DNA from: Dethiobacter sp.
GTDB taxonomy: Bacteria > Bacillota > Dethiobacteria > DTU022 > UBA8154
Assembly (NCBI GenBank): GCA_020725665.1
Contig: DYEO01000014.1
Coordinates: forward strand, 1-37,716
Length of the DNA stretch: 37,716 bases
Reading direction: 5' to 3'
Shown: positions 15,771 to 24,577 of the stretch, piece after piece
How positions within the stretch are numbered: the first letter of the stretch is position 1
Layout: each line of letters starts with the position of its first letter
Notes under the pieces: generated by a model
The model's database searches: none
Told to the model about the DNA's origin: nothing
The model's input: the letters and a program-made list of their open reading frames with translations, nothing else
Made by a program: the position numbers and the translations under genes

Positions 15771-17507
15771 CTATTTTAATAAACCTGCGCTCTCCACGGC
15801 GCGCTGCAGCATTGTGGCGCTCTCCGCTCTGGTAGCGTTGGCTGCTGGAGCGAAGGTGGTAGCGGTCCTACCCTTAATAATCCCGCGTCTTACAGCCATA
15901 GCTACAGCCTCACGCGCCCAAGCGCCGATGGCATCCTTGTCTTTGAATTCGGCAAGGCTGCTGTTAATCTGAACCTCCGTTAAAGTAGCTTCGCCAACCA
16001 GGCGGTCCAGCGCCCGCGCTAGCATAACGGCCATCTCCTGGCGCGAAATGACAGCATCAGGGCGGAATTCGCCATTGTAACCCTTAACCAGACCGGCTCC
16101 TGCTGCTGCCTGGACAGCGCCGTAATACCACGCCCCTGGCTTGACGTCGTGGAAAATGGGGTTGCCGCCGGCCTCCCTTAGACCAACGATACGCTGCAGC
16201 AGCGCGGCAAACTCGGCCCGGGAAATGTTGCGGTCCGGGTCAAAGTTAACGTTGTCTACGCCCCTGATAATATGCTTGGAAGCCATCAGCTCCACATGCC
16301 GCTGCGACCAATGGCCAACTGTATCCGCAAAGCTCCTCTTGTAAGACATAAGCACAAAGCGGCTGAAGCTATGGAACCAGCCTGTCGCTCTGTTGGCCGC
16401 GCTGTCCACCCAGGTAAGCTGCGGCTGCAGGGTATTATTGACATGGCGGTAGAAGTTAAGCGTCCTCTCATCGGCCACACCGACCACATCGTCATTCTTG
16501 TAATCCGCGTCAAACCCGGCTACACCACCTTCGAAATCCCTTATAATGCGGGAGGGACGGCCGGGTTCATCTACGTTCAGGGCAAGCTGGAAGACACGGA
16601 GAGGTGGGGAGTAGCTGGCCGCATCAGTCAGCGTGGCTACGGTCGCTGCTACAGCGGGAGCCCCCGCTTCCGTAACATCGTTCATGGTAAGAGTTAAGGA
16701 AAAGGCTCTCCCTGCTCCTACAGCATCCAAGATCATAGGCATGCGGAATATCTCTTCCGGCAGCTGCACAGCAAATGCTGGGGCCTCAATACGCAATGGC
16801 TTGGGCGACTGCACCGCTGCGTTAACCAGGTTATGGGGCATTTCAACTACGATATTCCTTGCCGTAATGGCTGCAGGAATGACGATGGCAGCAATGGGAA
16901 CCGCCGGATCGGCAAAGGCCCGGCTTACTGTCTCAACAACGGGTGCTACAGTAGCAGTATCGCCCACCTGGTTAGCAGTAGCGCTTTCGGTTCTCCCGGC
17001 CACGGGCGCTGGCACCGGCGGCGCTGGCGGCGGCGGCGCTGGCGCAACATATCGCGGTATGGGCACCTTATCCCTGATATCCGTGCCGGGGTCCGTGAGC
17101 GCATATACAGCATAAACTGAGCCTGATATAAAGGGAAAATCGACATTTACCCTATCTGTCAGCTGGGCATATACGAAATAAATACTCCCGTATACAACTC
17201 CGTATACGGTATCGACTACCGGATCTTCATAAACAAGCTTGGTCACACTCTGGTTGGCGACATTGTCCCTAATCCAGTTGGCAATTACAGTAAGTGTGTC
17301 GGTATATGCCTTTTTAGTGGCTGGGCGAATAACTATCCTATACCCGTCATGGGTCTCTGCCGGTTTCGTCCCCTGATCAACAGGAAACGCTTCGGCAGGC
17401 GCTGGCGCGAAAGCCCCGGCTATCATGGAAAAGAGGAGAGCGAGCAAAACTACCAGGCAGATATTCCCTGCTATGTAGCGGTTGCGACCATTAATAGCAA
17501 ATAGCAT
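15771..17507 (-). CDS. S-layer-homology (SLH) domain surface protein
   Basis: A 578-aa secreted protein. It has a signal peptide (hydrophobic ICLVVLLALLFSMIAGAF, cleavage likely after AEA) and a central region of about 370 residues without a family I recognise. A proline/alanine hinge (YVAPAPPPPAPPVPAP) sits near 155. Three SLH repeats fill the last about 180 residues, recognisable by DTVGHWSQRHVELMASKHII, DVKPGAWYYGAVQAA and DKDAIGAWAREAVAMA. SLH domains bind pyruvylated secondary wall polymer. The start ATG 17507 has an excellent AAAGGAGGTGA. It has its own strong promoter, so it can be expressed apart from the polysaccharide genes. Confidence 0.92.
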   Translation of the reverse strand: MLFAINGRNRYIAGNICLVVLLALLFSMIAGAFAPAPAEAFPVDQGTKPAETHDGYRIVIRPATKKAYTDTLTVIANWIRDNVANQSVTKLVYEDPVVDTVYGVVYGSIYFVYAQLTDRVNVDFPFISGSVYAVYALTDPGTDIRDKVPIPRYVAPAPPPPAPPVPAPVAGRTESATANQVGDTATVAPVVETVSRAFADPAVPIAAIVIPAAITARNIVVEMPHNLVNAAVQSPKPLRIEAPAFAVQLPEEIFRMPMILDAVGAGRAFSLTLTMNDVTEAGAPAVAATVATLTDAASYSPPLRVFQLALNVDEPGRPSRIIRDFEGGVAGFDADYKNDDVVGVADERTLNFYRHVNNTLQPQLTWVDSAANRATGWFHSFSRFVLMSYKRSFADTVGHWSQRHVELMASKHIIRGVDNVNFDPDRNISRAEFAALLQRIVGLREAGGNPIFHDVKPGAWYYGAVQAAAGAGLVKGYNGEFRPDAVISRQEMAVMLARALDRLVGEATLTEVQINSSLAEFKDKDAIGAWAREAVAMAVRRGIIKGRTATTFAPAANATRAESATMLQRAVESAGLLK

Positions 17508-17561
17508 CTTCTCTTCACCTCCTTTCCGTTGGAAATATTGTGATAAATTACTACATTTAAC

Positions 17562-17590
17562 ATTTTAACTCAAAACCAAAGTTATGGCAA
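17562..17590 (-). promoter_or_regulatory. Sigma-A-type promoter of the S-layer gene
   Basis: Read on the minus strand: -35 TTGCCA (17590-17585), spacer 17, -10 TAAAAT (17567-17562). Each hexamer differs from consensus at one base. It leaves a leader of about 45-50 nt before the ATG, ending in AAAGGAGGTGA. Confidence 0.7.
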
Positions 17591-17636
17591 GAGAAATTGA
17601 GCAAAAGAAAAGAAAAAGAACAAAAGAAAAATTATC

Positions 17637-18434
17637 TTATCCATTTTCTCCGCGCAGCCTAGCTAACCAACTAACCGGGGCCTTTCTTTTCAACCAATAG
17701 CCCTCTTCAAATTGCTTAACTTCCCGGCCATCCACGATTAGCTGCGGGTTGGTATCAAATAACCAGCTAAGGGCCTCGGCAGTTAAAAAGCCTCCCAGCG
17801 TTTTCCTTGCCATATGCAAGCGCGGGCCGCGCTTGCCGGCTGAGTGGGCATCACTGGCTACAAGATGCACCCACCCGCGGCGCGCCAGTTCTCCTGCCAG
17901 GTATTGCACTTTTTTACCAAAGAGACCGGTTATGCTGGGGGCAGATAGCTGAATCAGCATTCCCCTCTCCATCATCTCTTGCACCCATGCGGGCTGCTGG
18001 AGCACTGCAAGATTGCGCTCCGGGTGAGCGATTACAGGAGTAAGGCCTCTTAACTGGAGCTTGTAGAAAACATCGCCGGCATACGGAGGTATTTCTTCCG
18101 TCGGCAGCTCAACCAGCAGGTGACGGCCTTTGCCGGCGATAGTCAGCAGCCCATTGTTGGCGTGCCTGTGCTCCAGCTCAGGCGCCAAAGCCACTTCGGA
18201 TCCAGGATAAAGGAGAAGCTTTATGCCCTCTTTCTCCAGCCTGTTATTAAGTATAGCCAGCTTTTCATTAACTTTGTCCACATCAAAGGAATAAAGCCCG
18301 GGTATGTCGTGTGGTGTGGCCACAATACCCGTTATGCCGTCAGAGACAGCTGCCCGGGCCATCTCCAGCGAATGCTCTTCATCTAAGGCGCCGTCATCCA
18401 GCCCCGGGAGTATATGGCAGTGGGTATCAATCAT
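17637..18434 (-). CDS. PHP-family tyrosine-protein phosphatase (CpsB/YwqE-like)
   Basis: A 265-aa metal-dependent phosphatase that dephosphorylates the BY-kinase. Metal-binding motifs are visible in order: DTHCHILPGLDDG at the N-terminus, ATPHDIPG, the PGSEVAL region, IAHPERN and ASDAHS. ATG 18434 fits the AAAAGGTGA upstream and the usual start (MIDTHCHILPG); GTG 18446 is possible. It lies between galU and the S-layer gene. Kinase, activator and phosphatase thus all sit in this end of the locus, split by the S-layer and ligase genes. Confidence 0.94.
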   Translation of the reverse strand: MIDTHCHILPGLDDGALDEEHSLEMARAAVSDGITGIVATPHDIPGLYSFDVDKVNEKLAILNNRLEKEGIKLLLYPGSEVALAPELEHRHANNGLLTIAGKGRHLLVELPTEEIPPYAGDVFYKLQLRGLTPVIAHPERNLAVLQQPAWVQEMMERGMLIQLSAPSITGLFGKKVQYLAGELARRGWVHLVASDAHSAGKRGPRLHMARKTLGGFLTAEALSWLFDTNPQLIVDGREVKQFEEGYWLKRKAPVSWLARLRGENG

Positions 18435-18467
18435 ATATGTATTCACCTTTTGTTATCTAAATGATGA

Positions 18468-18479
18468 CTTTACGTAAAG
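18468..18479. promoter_or_regulatory. 12-bp palindrome upstream of the PHP phosphatase gene
   Basis: CTTTACGTAAAG is a perfect palindrome between galU and the phosphatase gene. A TTGAAA just upstream on the minus strand could be a -35, but no good -10 follows. It may be a regulator site or chance. Confidence 0.25.
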
Positions 18480-18506
18480 CTTTCAACACCAGCGATTAGC
18501 GGCTCA

Positions 18507-19403
18507 TTAGGCCCCATCCGCCATTACAGCCGGCAACCTGCGTAACAGTCCCTCCAGATACTCCCGGAACGGCTCCCGCAAATCCTCCCGCTGCAGGGCG
18601 AACTCCACCGTGGCCTGCAAAAACCCCAGCCGGTCCCCCACATCGTACCGCCGCCCCTCGAACACGTAGGCGTACATGGGCCGCCCCTTCGCCAGGGATC
18701 GCAGGGCGTCAGTCAGTTGAATCTCCCCGCCCGCGCCCGGCTCCTGCTTCTCCAGGAAGTCGAACACCTCCGGTTCGATGATGTACCTCCCCAGCACCGC
18801 CAGGGTGGAAGGCGCCTCTTCTGGCCTTGGCTTTTCCACCAAGTCTTTTACCCGGTACAGGCCGGATCCCACATACTCCGACCTGACGATCCCGTATTTC
18901 CCCGTGTCCTCTGCCCTTACCTCCTGCACGCCCAGCACCGTGCCGCCCCACCGCTTATATACATCCAGCATCTGCTGCAGGCAGGGCACCTGGCTGTCGA
19001 TCACGTCGTCTCCCAGCAGCACTGCGAAAGGCTCTTCCCCGATGAACTTCCGGGCGCACCACACCGCGTGGCCCAGCCCCCGGGGCTCCTTCTGCCGCAC
19101 GTAGTGGATGTCCACCATCTCGCTGATCTCCCGCACCAGCCCCAGCAGTTCATGGTTCCCCTTCTGCTCCAGGGTAACCTCCATCTCTATCGACCGATCG
19201 AAGTGGTCCTCGATGGCCCGCTTCCCCCGGCCGGTGACGATGATAATGTCCTCGATCCCCGAGGCCACCGCTTCCTCCACTATGTACTGGATCGTGGGCT
19301 TATCCACGATAGGCAGCATCTCCTTGGGCTGGGCCTTGGTGGCCGGCAAAAACCGGGTCCCCAGCCCTGCCGCCGGGATGATGGCTTTACGAACCCGTTT
19401 CAA
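18507..19403 (-). CDS. galU: UTP-glucose-1-phosphate uridylyltransferase
   Basis: A 298-aa enzyme making UDP-glucose from UTP and glucose-1-phosphate. The nucleotide-binding start [20 protein letters not shown] is intact, as are [26 protein letters not shown] and GEIQLTDAL. The start is TTG 19403 with AGGAGGG seven bases upstream; a truncated copy further along keeps the same TTG start. It is the only complete galU in the window and feeds GalE and glucosyl transfer. Three partial galU copies lie at 10838-10925, 20452-20505 and 22195-22521. Confidence 0.96.
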   Translation of the reverse strand: MKRVRKAIIPAAGLGTRFLPATKAQPKEMLPIVDKPTIQYIVEEAVASGIEDIIIVTGRGKRAIEDHFDRSIEMEVTLEQKGNHELLGLVREISEMVDIHYVRQKEPRGLGHAVWCARKFIGEEPFAVLLGDDVIDSQVPCLQQMLDVYKRWGGTVLGVQEVRAEDTGKYGIVRSEYVGSGLYRVKDLVEKPRPEEAPSTLAVLGRYIIEPEVFDFLEKQEPGAGGEIQLTDALRSLAKGRPMYAYVFEGRRYDVGDRLGFLQATVEFALQREDLREPFREYLEGLLRRLPAVMADGA

Positions 19404-19442
19404 TTGATATCCCTCCTGTTGAAATACGGGTCATTTTGCCAG

Positions 19443-19790
19443 TTATAACGCCTTGCCGCGCATCAGCATCACCTTCAGGGTATGTAAAAGGATCTGGGCG
19501 TCTTTAAGAGGAGAGCCGAAGTGCCCCAGGACGGGCAAGCCAGGCTCTTCGTTAAACCGCAATTCGGGCCTCTCGATCACCAGACCGGCCACCTGATACA
19601 TGCCCGCTCCTTCGTTTAATAGCCTGTGCGCCCTCTCCCGCGCCCTTGACGCGGAGCCCACCACCAGCCGCAGCGGTCCCATCCGTTTCAAGGACCATAC
19701 CCAGGCAAAGCGCCGCCACGCGCCCAAAAAGACCAGTTGTAAGAAAGCCGCCAGTGCCCATCGCACTGCCATAACCCTCCAGACTATACT
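19443..19790 (-). pseudogene. Internally deleted polyprenyl glycosylphosphotransferase
   Basis: The reading frame carries a hydrophobic helix (WALAAFLQLVFLGAW) and a nucleotide-binding-like segment, PLRLVVGSASRARERAHRLL followed by GMYQVAGLVIERPE. This is the usual middle of EpsE/WbaP-type proteins. It then jumps to SPLKDAQILLHTLKVML, which resembles the extreme C-terminus of the catalytic domain. The N-terminal helices and the whole catalytic core (KRxFD...PGITG) are missing. It sits between a galE fragment and intact galU. The order galE'-transferase'-galU looks like a decayed second copy of polysaccharide genes. Confidence 0.62.
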
Positions 19791-19894
19791 CCTTCACCCA
19801 TGGTATTTTCCACACCGTTACCCCCATCTCCTGCATTTTCGCAACAAAACGGTCTTCTCCACCCGATAACCGCCAATCATGCTGCTGGTTAGCT

Positions 19895-20075
19895 CTATCG
19901 CCGCGGCCTCTTCTGTTCCCAGCGCCACGCGGAATAAACAATTCGCTCCAGGTCGCCGGATGAAGGGAACCACCCTAACTTTGTGCGGATTTTTTGGGAG
20001 TCAGCCACCAGAACCGGCGGGTCCCCCGGCCTTCGCCCTTCGTACTTTACCGGAAAATCCACGCCGGTAACCCAA
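19895..20075 (-). pseudogene. 3' fragment of galE (duplicate)
   Basis: The last about 55 codons match the end of the intact galE at 26993-27985, including TGVDFPVKYEGRRPGDPPVL and RIVYSAWRWEQKR. The DNA also matches closely by eye. Upstream of about 20075 the similarity stops and an unrelated frame is joined. No catalytic part is present. Confidence 0.85.
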
Positions 20076-20173
20076 TCAAAAATTTTGCGCAGGTGTTGTT
20101 TATGGCTCAGCCGTTTTCTATTATTAGCTGTAGGTTGAGCTTTTTCTTTGCGCAAAACTTCCGATTGAACCCT

Positions 20174-20445
20174 TCAAGAACCGTCCCCTCTGTTCTCGAC
20201 TTTTTTCTCCAGGAACAACACCGGGTCGTCCTCAGGGCAGTTTGCCAGGTAGTCCCGGCTGGCGTACCCGTGAGTCGCCAGGAGCATGCGTCCGGGTTTG
20301 GTCCCGCCGGCGGGCCGGCTGGTGAGACCGGCACCGTCCCGGCCGCAACACCGCTTGAACTTCCGGCCGCTGCCGCATGGGCAGGGCTGGTTGCTTCCCA
20401 CTTTTTCCGCTTTTGCCGGGGATTGGCCGGACGGGTTTTTTAACA
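20174..20445 (-). pseudogene. SEC-C zinc-motif fragment
   Basis: Minus-strand codons contain [17 protein letters not shown], a perfect SEC-C metal-binding motif (CxCxSx7-8CC type). A short tail follows ([17 protein letters not shown]...). The frame is closed by the REP-like core AGAACCGTCCCCT, whose sequence supplies the stop. Upstream the frame runs into a galU scrap, so this is a rearranged remnant. SEC-C motifs often accompany pRiA4b ORF-3-type proteins such as the neighbour at 20835. Confidence 0.55.
20177..20189. repeat. Second copy of the AGAACCGTCCCCT motif
   Basis: Identical 13-base core to 10987-10999, in the same orientation. It again sits exactly at the end of a reading frame. Confidence 0.55.
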
Positions 20446-20451
20446 ACGGCC

Positions 20452-20505
20452 CCTGTACAGGCCGGATCCCACGTGCTCCGGCCTGACGATCCCGCATTTC
20501 CGTCC
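20452..20505 (-). pseudogene. Short galU scrap
   Basis: About 54 bp match the middle of galU around the codons for the IVRPE..G.GLYRVQ region (compare plus-strand 18853-18900 and 22332-22380). The frame is disturbed. It is too short to do anything; it marks another recombination scar. Confidence 0.65.
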
Positions 20506-20616
20506 AGAGCAGACCGGGGTAATCCTTCATCTTAATACCCCTTATCGCTTGCCGGCAGCAACGCCGAGCCCGCTGCCAAGCAGTTTTTAAGACACCACAG
20601 ATCGCCCAGATCCCCG

Positions 20617-20805
20617 TTGCGGAAGAAAATCTCACTAACTCACGGTTGGACTGACAGGTTTTCCAAGGAATCTGTCGAATTTTTACCTGTCAAGGGGGTT
20701 TTGCAAACTGATTTTGAGTGGTTTTACGAGGATTTCTTGGATGCCGAAATGCTCAACTACCTGCGCAATGGCCTGCCTGGCGAAGCCCGCCGGCGCTTAA
20801 GGTGA
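20617..20805 (+). CDS. Small ORF or gene fragment, unrecognised
   Basis: A plus-strand frame whose second half looks coding ([20 protein letters not shown] then [17 protein letters not shown]). It ends 29 bases before the pRiA4b ORF-3-family gene. No good ribosome binding site is seen at its first start. It may be the 3' end of a gene whose beginning was replaced. Confidence 0.35.
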   Translation: MRKKISLTHGWTDRFSKESVEFLPVKGVLQTDFEWFYEDFLDAEMLNYLRNGLPGEARRRLR

Positions 20806-20834
20806 GAATAAGATTCTGTTGAAGGATGGGTGAA

Positions 20835-22184
20835 ATGACAATTACACCACAACTTAGGGTTAGCGAAGCGGAGCCATCCCCCATCGTGCGGGACTTTGGA
20901 TTGTATGCTGAATTTCTTTGCAACAACCGGATGACGCTAACCCCCAAAAGCCAGTATCTGGCCAAGAAGCCGCTTTACCAAATCAATCAACTGATGACGA
21001 CTTACGTCACAGCCGATAACCCTAATTATGACCAGCATTCCTACCCGTTGCTCCACCTATTTTACCACCTGGCGCTGGCCGGGAGATTGTTCCGCAAGGC
21101 CCAGTCAAAAGGCGGCAGGTTTGAGCTGCAACCAACCGAGCGTTACAGCATTTACCAAAACCTGAAGCCGGCTGAGAAATACTTCTTTTTGCTGGAGACT
21201 CTGTGGATTGATGTGGACTGGAAAGACATCAATCCGGCCTGGTCCCGAGACGAGGCAGGGTTAAATATCGGACAGGCTTTTAAGTTTGTCAGCCAGCAAC
21301 AGCCGGATCGGGTAATTACAGTCAACGCTAGCAAAAATGAATTACTAAAGAATCTGTTTGACCGGTTAGGCCGGCACATTCTCAATTTGTCATTCTACGG
21401 TTTCTGGAGGGTAACCAGGGATGAGGAAGCTACTGGCATTCTCTATTCCAAGTATGATTTCCGGGTCGCCACGCTAACCCCGTCCAAGTTTGGCGTGGCT
21501 CTGGCCGGGATTTTGGCAACCGCAAGGAACCTGCCTTATTGGAATGTACCCAACCGGAGGGGATACGGAGAAACCGGGGTAATCCCAGGCTCTCCCTTGC
21601 CCAGCCAAAACACATACCGCCAGGTACAGAAAATGATCAGAGAAATCCAGACGGGCAAGAAAGCCAGAATTAATAAGAAGGTGCAACCGGTGTACAAGGA
21701 AGAGCCGTTTATCCTGCCGTTTACCGCTTTTTTTGCCCCCGGGGAACTTGAAACCACCTTACCGCGGGAACAGGCCAAGACTGACGGAAACTATACTTTC
21801 AAGGTCTCCCTGGATAAGAAAACCTGGCGGCGGGTTGTGCTTTCGGCGCAGCACACTTTAGAAGATTTGCACTTGATTATCCAGGAAGCCTTTGCATTTA
21901 ACGATGACCATCTTTACTGCTTTTTCTTGGATGGTAAACGCTGGTCCCACAATGCATATTACTCCCCCGATGATGACCAAGGTCCCTACGTGAATAAAGT
22001 CAGGATTGGAGAGTTGGGTCTGGAACCGGGACAAGAGATTCTGTACTTATTTGACTACGGGGATGAATGGTGCTTCAAGGTGCTATTGGAGGGCAAAGTG
22101 GTGGAAGGGCCAAGGCTTTTAAAACCTGTGGTTACCGACCGGAAAGGAGAGGCTCCCGACCAATACCCTTTGTGGGATGAATAG
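20835..22184 (+). CDS. Plasmid pRiA4b ORF-3 family protein
   Basis: A 449-aa protein on the strand opposite to the rest of the locus. The C-terminal about 130 residues are a pRiA4b ORF-3 domain: YTFKVSLDKKTWRRVVLSAQ, LHLIIQEAFAFNDDHLYCFF and ILYLFDYGDEWCFKVLLEG. The N-terminal 300 residues (HLFYHLALAGRLFR, KYFFLLETLWIDVDW) belong to a longer version of this family with unknown role. The family's molecular function is not established. ATG 20835 is preferred because AAGGA lies eight bases upstream; ATG 20826 overlaps that site. Its stop lies about 10 bases from a galU fragment on the other strand. It seems to be an insertion into the rearranged galU/galE segment. Confidence 0.85.
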   Translation: MTITPQLRVSEAEPSPIVRDFGLYAEFLCNNRMTLTPKSQYLAKKPLYQINQLMTTYVTADNPNYDQHSYPLLHLFYHLALAGRLFRKAQSKGGRFELQPTERYSIYQNLKPAEKYFFLLETLWIDVDWKDINPAWSRDEAGLNIGQAFKFVSQQQPDRVITVNASKNELLKNLFDRLGRHILNLSFYGFWRVTRDEEATGILYSKYDFRVATLTPSKFGVALAGILATARNLPYWNVPNRRGYGETGVIPGSPLPSQNTYRQVQKMIREIQTGKKARINKKVQPVYKEEPFILPFTAFFAPGELETTLPREQAKTDGNYTFKVSLDKKTWRRVVLSAQHTLEDLHLIIQEAFAFNDDHLYCFFLDGKRWSHNAYYSPDDDQGPYVNKVRIGELGLEPGQEILYLFDYGDEWCFKVLLEGKVVEGPRLLKPVVTDRKGEAPDQYPLWDE

Positions 22185-22194
22185 AGCTGGTGAG

Positions 22195-22521
22195 CTGGAT
22201 CTCCCCGCCCGCGCCAGGTTCCTGCTTCTCCAGGAAGTCGAACACCTCCGGCTGGATGATGTACCTCCCCAGCACCGCCAGGGTGGACGGAGCCTCTTCC
22301 GGCCGGGGCTTTTCCACCAGGTCCTGTACCCGGTACAGGCCGGGTCCCACGGGCTCCGGCCTGACGATCCCGTATTTCCCCGTATCCTCTGCCCTTACCT
22401 CCTGCACGCTCAGCACGGTGCCGCCCCACCGCTGGTATACCTCCAGCAGCTGCTGCAGGCAGGGCACCCGGCTGGCGATCACGTCGTCCCCCAAAAGCAC
22501 CGCGATACGTACAGGTTTCAA
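22195..22521 (-). pseudogene. galU copy lacking the nucleotide-binding N-terminus and the C-terminus
   Basis: The copy keeps the TTG start and first codons of galU (MKPVR) and its own AGGAG-type ribosome binding site. It then jumps in frame to [20 protein letters not shown], about residue 130, and continues to GGEIQLT before being cut at the end of the pRiA4b gene. The reading frame runs on antisense to that gene to 22132. The GLGTRFLP loop needed for UTP binding and the last 60 residues are gone. DNA identity to the intact galU is roughly 85-90% by eye over about 300 bp. It follows the dehydratase gene by about 40 bp. Confidence 0.85.
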
Positions 22522-22563
22522 CTACATCACTCCTATCCCGACTGGGCCAACCCGGGTCTTTCC

Positions 22564-24486
22564 TCAAGGGTACGCAAACCCCCGGGTATCCCGCGCTGGT
22601 TTGGCTTGCAGGTCACTGACAACAGCCCCACTATCCTCCGCCAGCCCCTGCCTGTCCGAACGGAAGGCAGGAAGGACAGACCGCAGGAGGGCGATCACCT
22701 CCGCCTCGCCACCGATCCAGCCAGGTTGTCCTACCGTATGCAACAGCCGTTCCAGGGCGGCGGCATCTACCCCGTCCGGCCTGGCCACAAAGATCCGCTG
22801 GTGGCGGGTAGCCCCAATCCCTTCTTCCGAGGTAAGGATCTCTTCATACAGTCTCTCTCCGGGCCGGATGCCGGTGTACACTATCTCGATATCCTCATCC
22901 AGCTCAAAGCCGGACAGCCGGATCATGCTCCTGGCCAAATCCACGATCTTCACTGGTTCGCCCATATCCAGGATAAACACTTCCCCGCCCCGGGCCAGGG
23001 CTCCCGCCTGGATTACCAGCTGCACCGCCTCGGGGATGGTCATGAAGTAGCGGGTCATTTCCGGGTGGGTAACGGTAACCGGCCCGCCCCGGGCAATCTG
23101 CTTCTTGAAGAGCGGCGCCACGCTGCCGCGGCTGCCCAGCACGTTGCCGAACCGCACCGCCGCAAACCGGGTCTGGCTGGTACGGGATATTTCCTGCACC
23201 ACCATCTCCGCCACCCGCTTGGTGGCCCCCATGACACTGGTGGGGTTCACCGCTTTATCGGTGGAAACAAAAATAAAGGCTTCCGCCCAGTGCCGGTGGG
23301 CGGCACGGGCGACGCACCAGGTCCCCAGGATATTGTTCTTTAACGCCTCAGCAGGGTTTTCCTCCATCAGCGGGACGTGCTTGTGGGCTGCGGCGTGGAA
23401 CACCACCTGCGGCTGGTACCTTCTGAAGACATCGTTAACAGCCAAGGCATCCTTAACGTCCACTATCACTGGAACCAGGTCCAGTTCGGTGTTGCCATCC
23501 TGCAGTTCCTGGTGGATCTCATAGATGCTGTTTTCCCCGTGCCCAAGTAAGACCAGCTTCCGGGGGGCAAACTGCGCCACCTGCCGGCACAGTTCCGAAC
23601 CAATGGATCCTCCCGCCCCGGTAACCAGCACCACCCGGCCGGCAAGGTATCCGGCCATGGACTCCAGGTCCACCTGTACCGGCTCCCGGCCCAAAATGTC
23701 CTCCACCTGCACCTCCCGGATCTGGCTCACGGACACCCGCCCGTCAATCAACGCGTAAATCCCGGGCAGGATCTTCAGTTTGGCGGGAGTGGCCTGGCAG
23801 ATGTCCACCATCTCCCGGATCACCCGTCCCGGAGCGGAGGGTATGGCAATAATAATCTCCTCTATCCCGTAGTCCTCCACCAGCCGGGGGATGTCCTGCC
23901 GCCTCCCCAGCACCCGCAGCCCGAACATCTCCAGCCTTTGCTTGGCCGGGTCGTCGTCCACAAACCCGATGGGTACACTCTTATGGCCATTGTGATTTTT
24001 TAACTCCCTGGCCACCGCCGCCCCGGCATCTCCCGCACCCACGATCAGTACCGGTTTGCTTGCACGTACCCGTACCGGTTTAAGCCCGTAGTCCCGGAAC
24101 AACCGCCAGGAAAGGCGCGACCCGCCGATAAACAGAATATTCAGCATCCAGGACAGGGCAAAGACGCTCCGCGGCAAGGGAAAGGTACTGCCCTGCATCT
24201 GGAAGTACGCATAGGTGATATTCACCAGGGTACCCACCGTGACCGCACTTACAATAGAAAGCAGCTCACCCACACTGGCATACTGCCACAGGCGGTTGTA
24301 TAATCCAAAGGCATAGAAACAGGCCAGCCGTACTACAGTAAAGACCAGCGCCAATTGCTGGTAAGAAACTATGTATTGGCGGGGAATCGCGCCGTCAAAG
24401 CGAAGCCACAGGGCCAGCAAGAGCGCCGCGTTTACCAGGACGGCATCCACCGCCATTAAGATAAGCATCCGTTTCGGACGACTCAC
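22564..24486 (-). CDS. pglF: Membrane-bound UDP-GlcNAc 4,6-dehydratase (PglF/EpsC/CapD-like)
   Basis: A 640-aa protein catalysing the first step towards UDP-di-N-acetylbacillosamine (or a related 4-keto sugar). The N-terminal four membrane helices lie within residues 1-130. A first nucleotide-binding-like domain (PVLIVGAGDAGAAVARELKN) comes next. The catalytic extended-SDR domain starts near 289 (VTGAGGSIGSELCRQ) and has the active-site strand FVSTDKAVNPTSVMGATKR near 415. Met replaces the usual Tyr of the SDR triad, which is normal for this family (S-M-K). GTG 24486 has TAGGAGGG seven bases upstream. Aminotransferase, acetyltransferase and phosphoglycosyltransferase genes precede it in the transcript. 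Confidence 0.93.
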   Translation of the reverse strand: MSRPKRMLILMAVDAVLVNAALLLALWLRFDGAIPRQYIVSYQQLALVFTVVRLACFYAFGLYNRLWQYASVGELLSIVSAVTVGTLVNITYAYFQMQGSTFPLPRSVFALSWMLNILFIGGSRLSWRLFRDYGLKPVRVRASKPVLIVGAGDAGAAVARELKNHNGHKSVPIGFVDDDPAKQRLEMFGLRVLGRRQDIPRLVEDYGIEEIIIAIPSAPGRVIREMVDICQATPAKLKILPGIYALIDGRVSVSQIREVQVEDILGREPVQVDLESMAGYLAGRVVLVTGAGGSIGSELCRQVAQFAPRKLVLLGHGENSIYEIHQELQDGNTELDLVPVIVDVKDALAVNDVFRRYQPQVVFHAAAHKHVPLMEENPAEALKNNILGTWCVARAAHRHWAEAFIFVSTDKAVNPTSVMGATKRVAEMVVQEISRTSQTRFAAVRFGNVLGSRGSVAPLFKKQIARGGPVTVTHPEMTRYFMTIPEAVQLVIQAGALARGGEVFILDMGEPVKIVDLARSMIRLSGFELDEDIEIVYTGIRPGERLYEEILTSEEGIGATRHQRIFVARPDGVDAAALERLLHTVGQPGWIGGEAEVIALLRSVLPAFRSDRQGLAEDSGAVVSDLQAKPARDTRGFAYP

Positions 24487-24577
24487 AGGGTTCCCTCCTA
24501 CCGCAAACTCATGGTAATGATTACATTCCCCATTAAACTTCCGGTTCCTGCCGCAATCACCGCATTAGATCAACCCT

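Noticed and set aside
16977..17050. GGCGGCGCTGG-type repeat in the S-layer gene as a mobile or regulatory repeat
   Set aside because: It encodes the proline/alanine hinge and is explained by that low-complexity protein segment.
18717..19448. A 243-aa plus-strand open frame
   Set aside because: It is antisense to intact galU, whose motifs are complete on the minus strand.
22177..23343. A 388-aa plus-strand open frame
   Set aside because: It is antisense to the dehydratase gene and the galU fragment. It exists because of G+C-rich codon bias and shows no domain.
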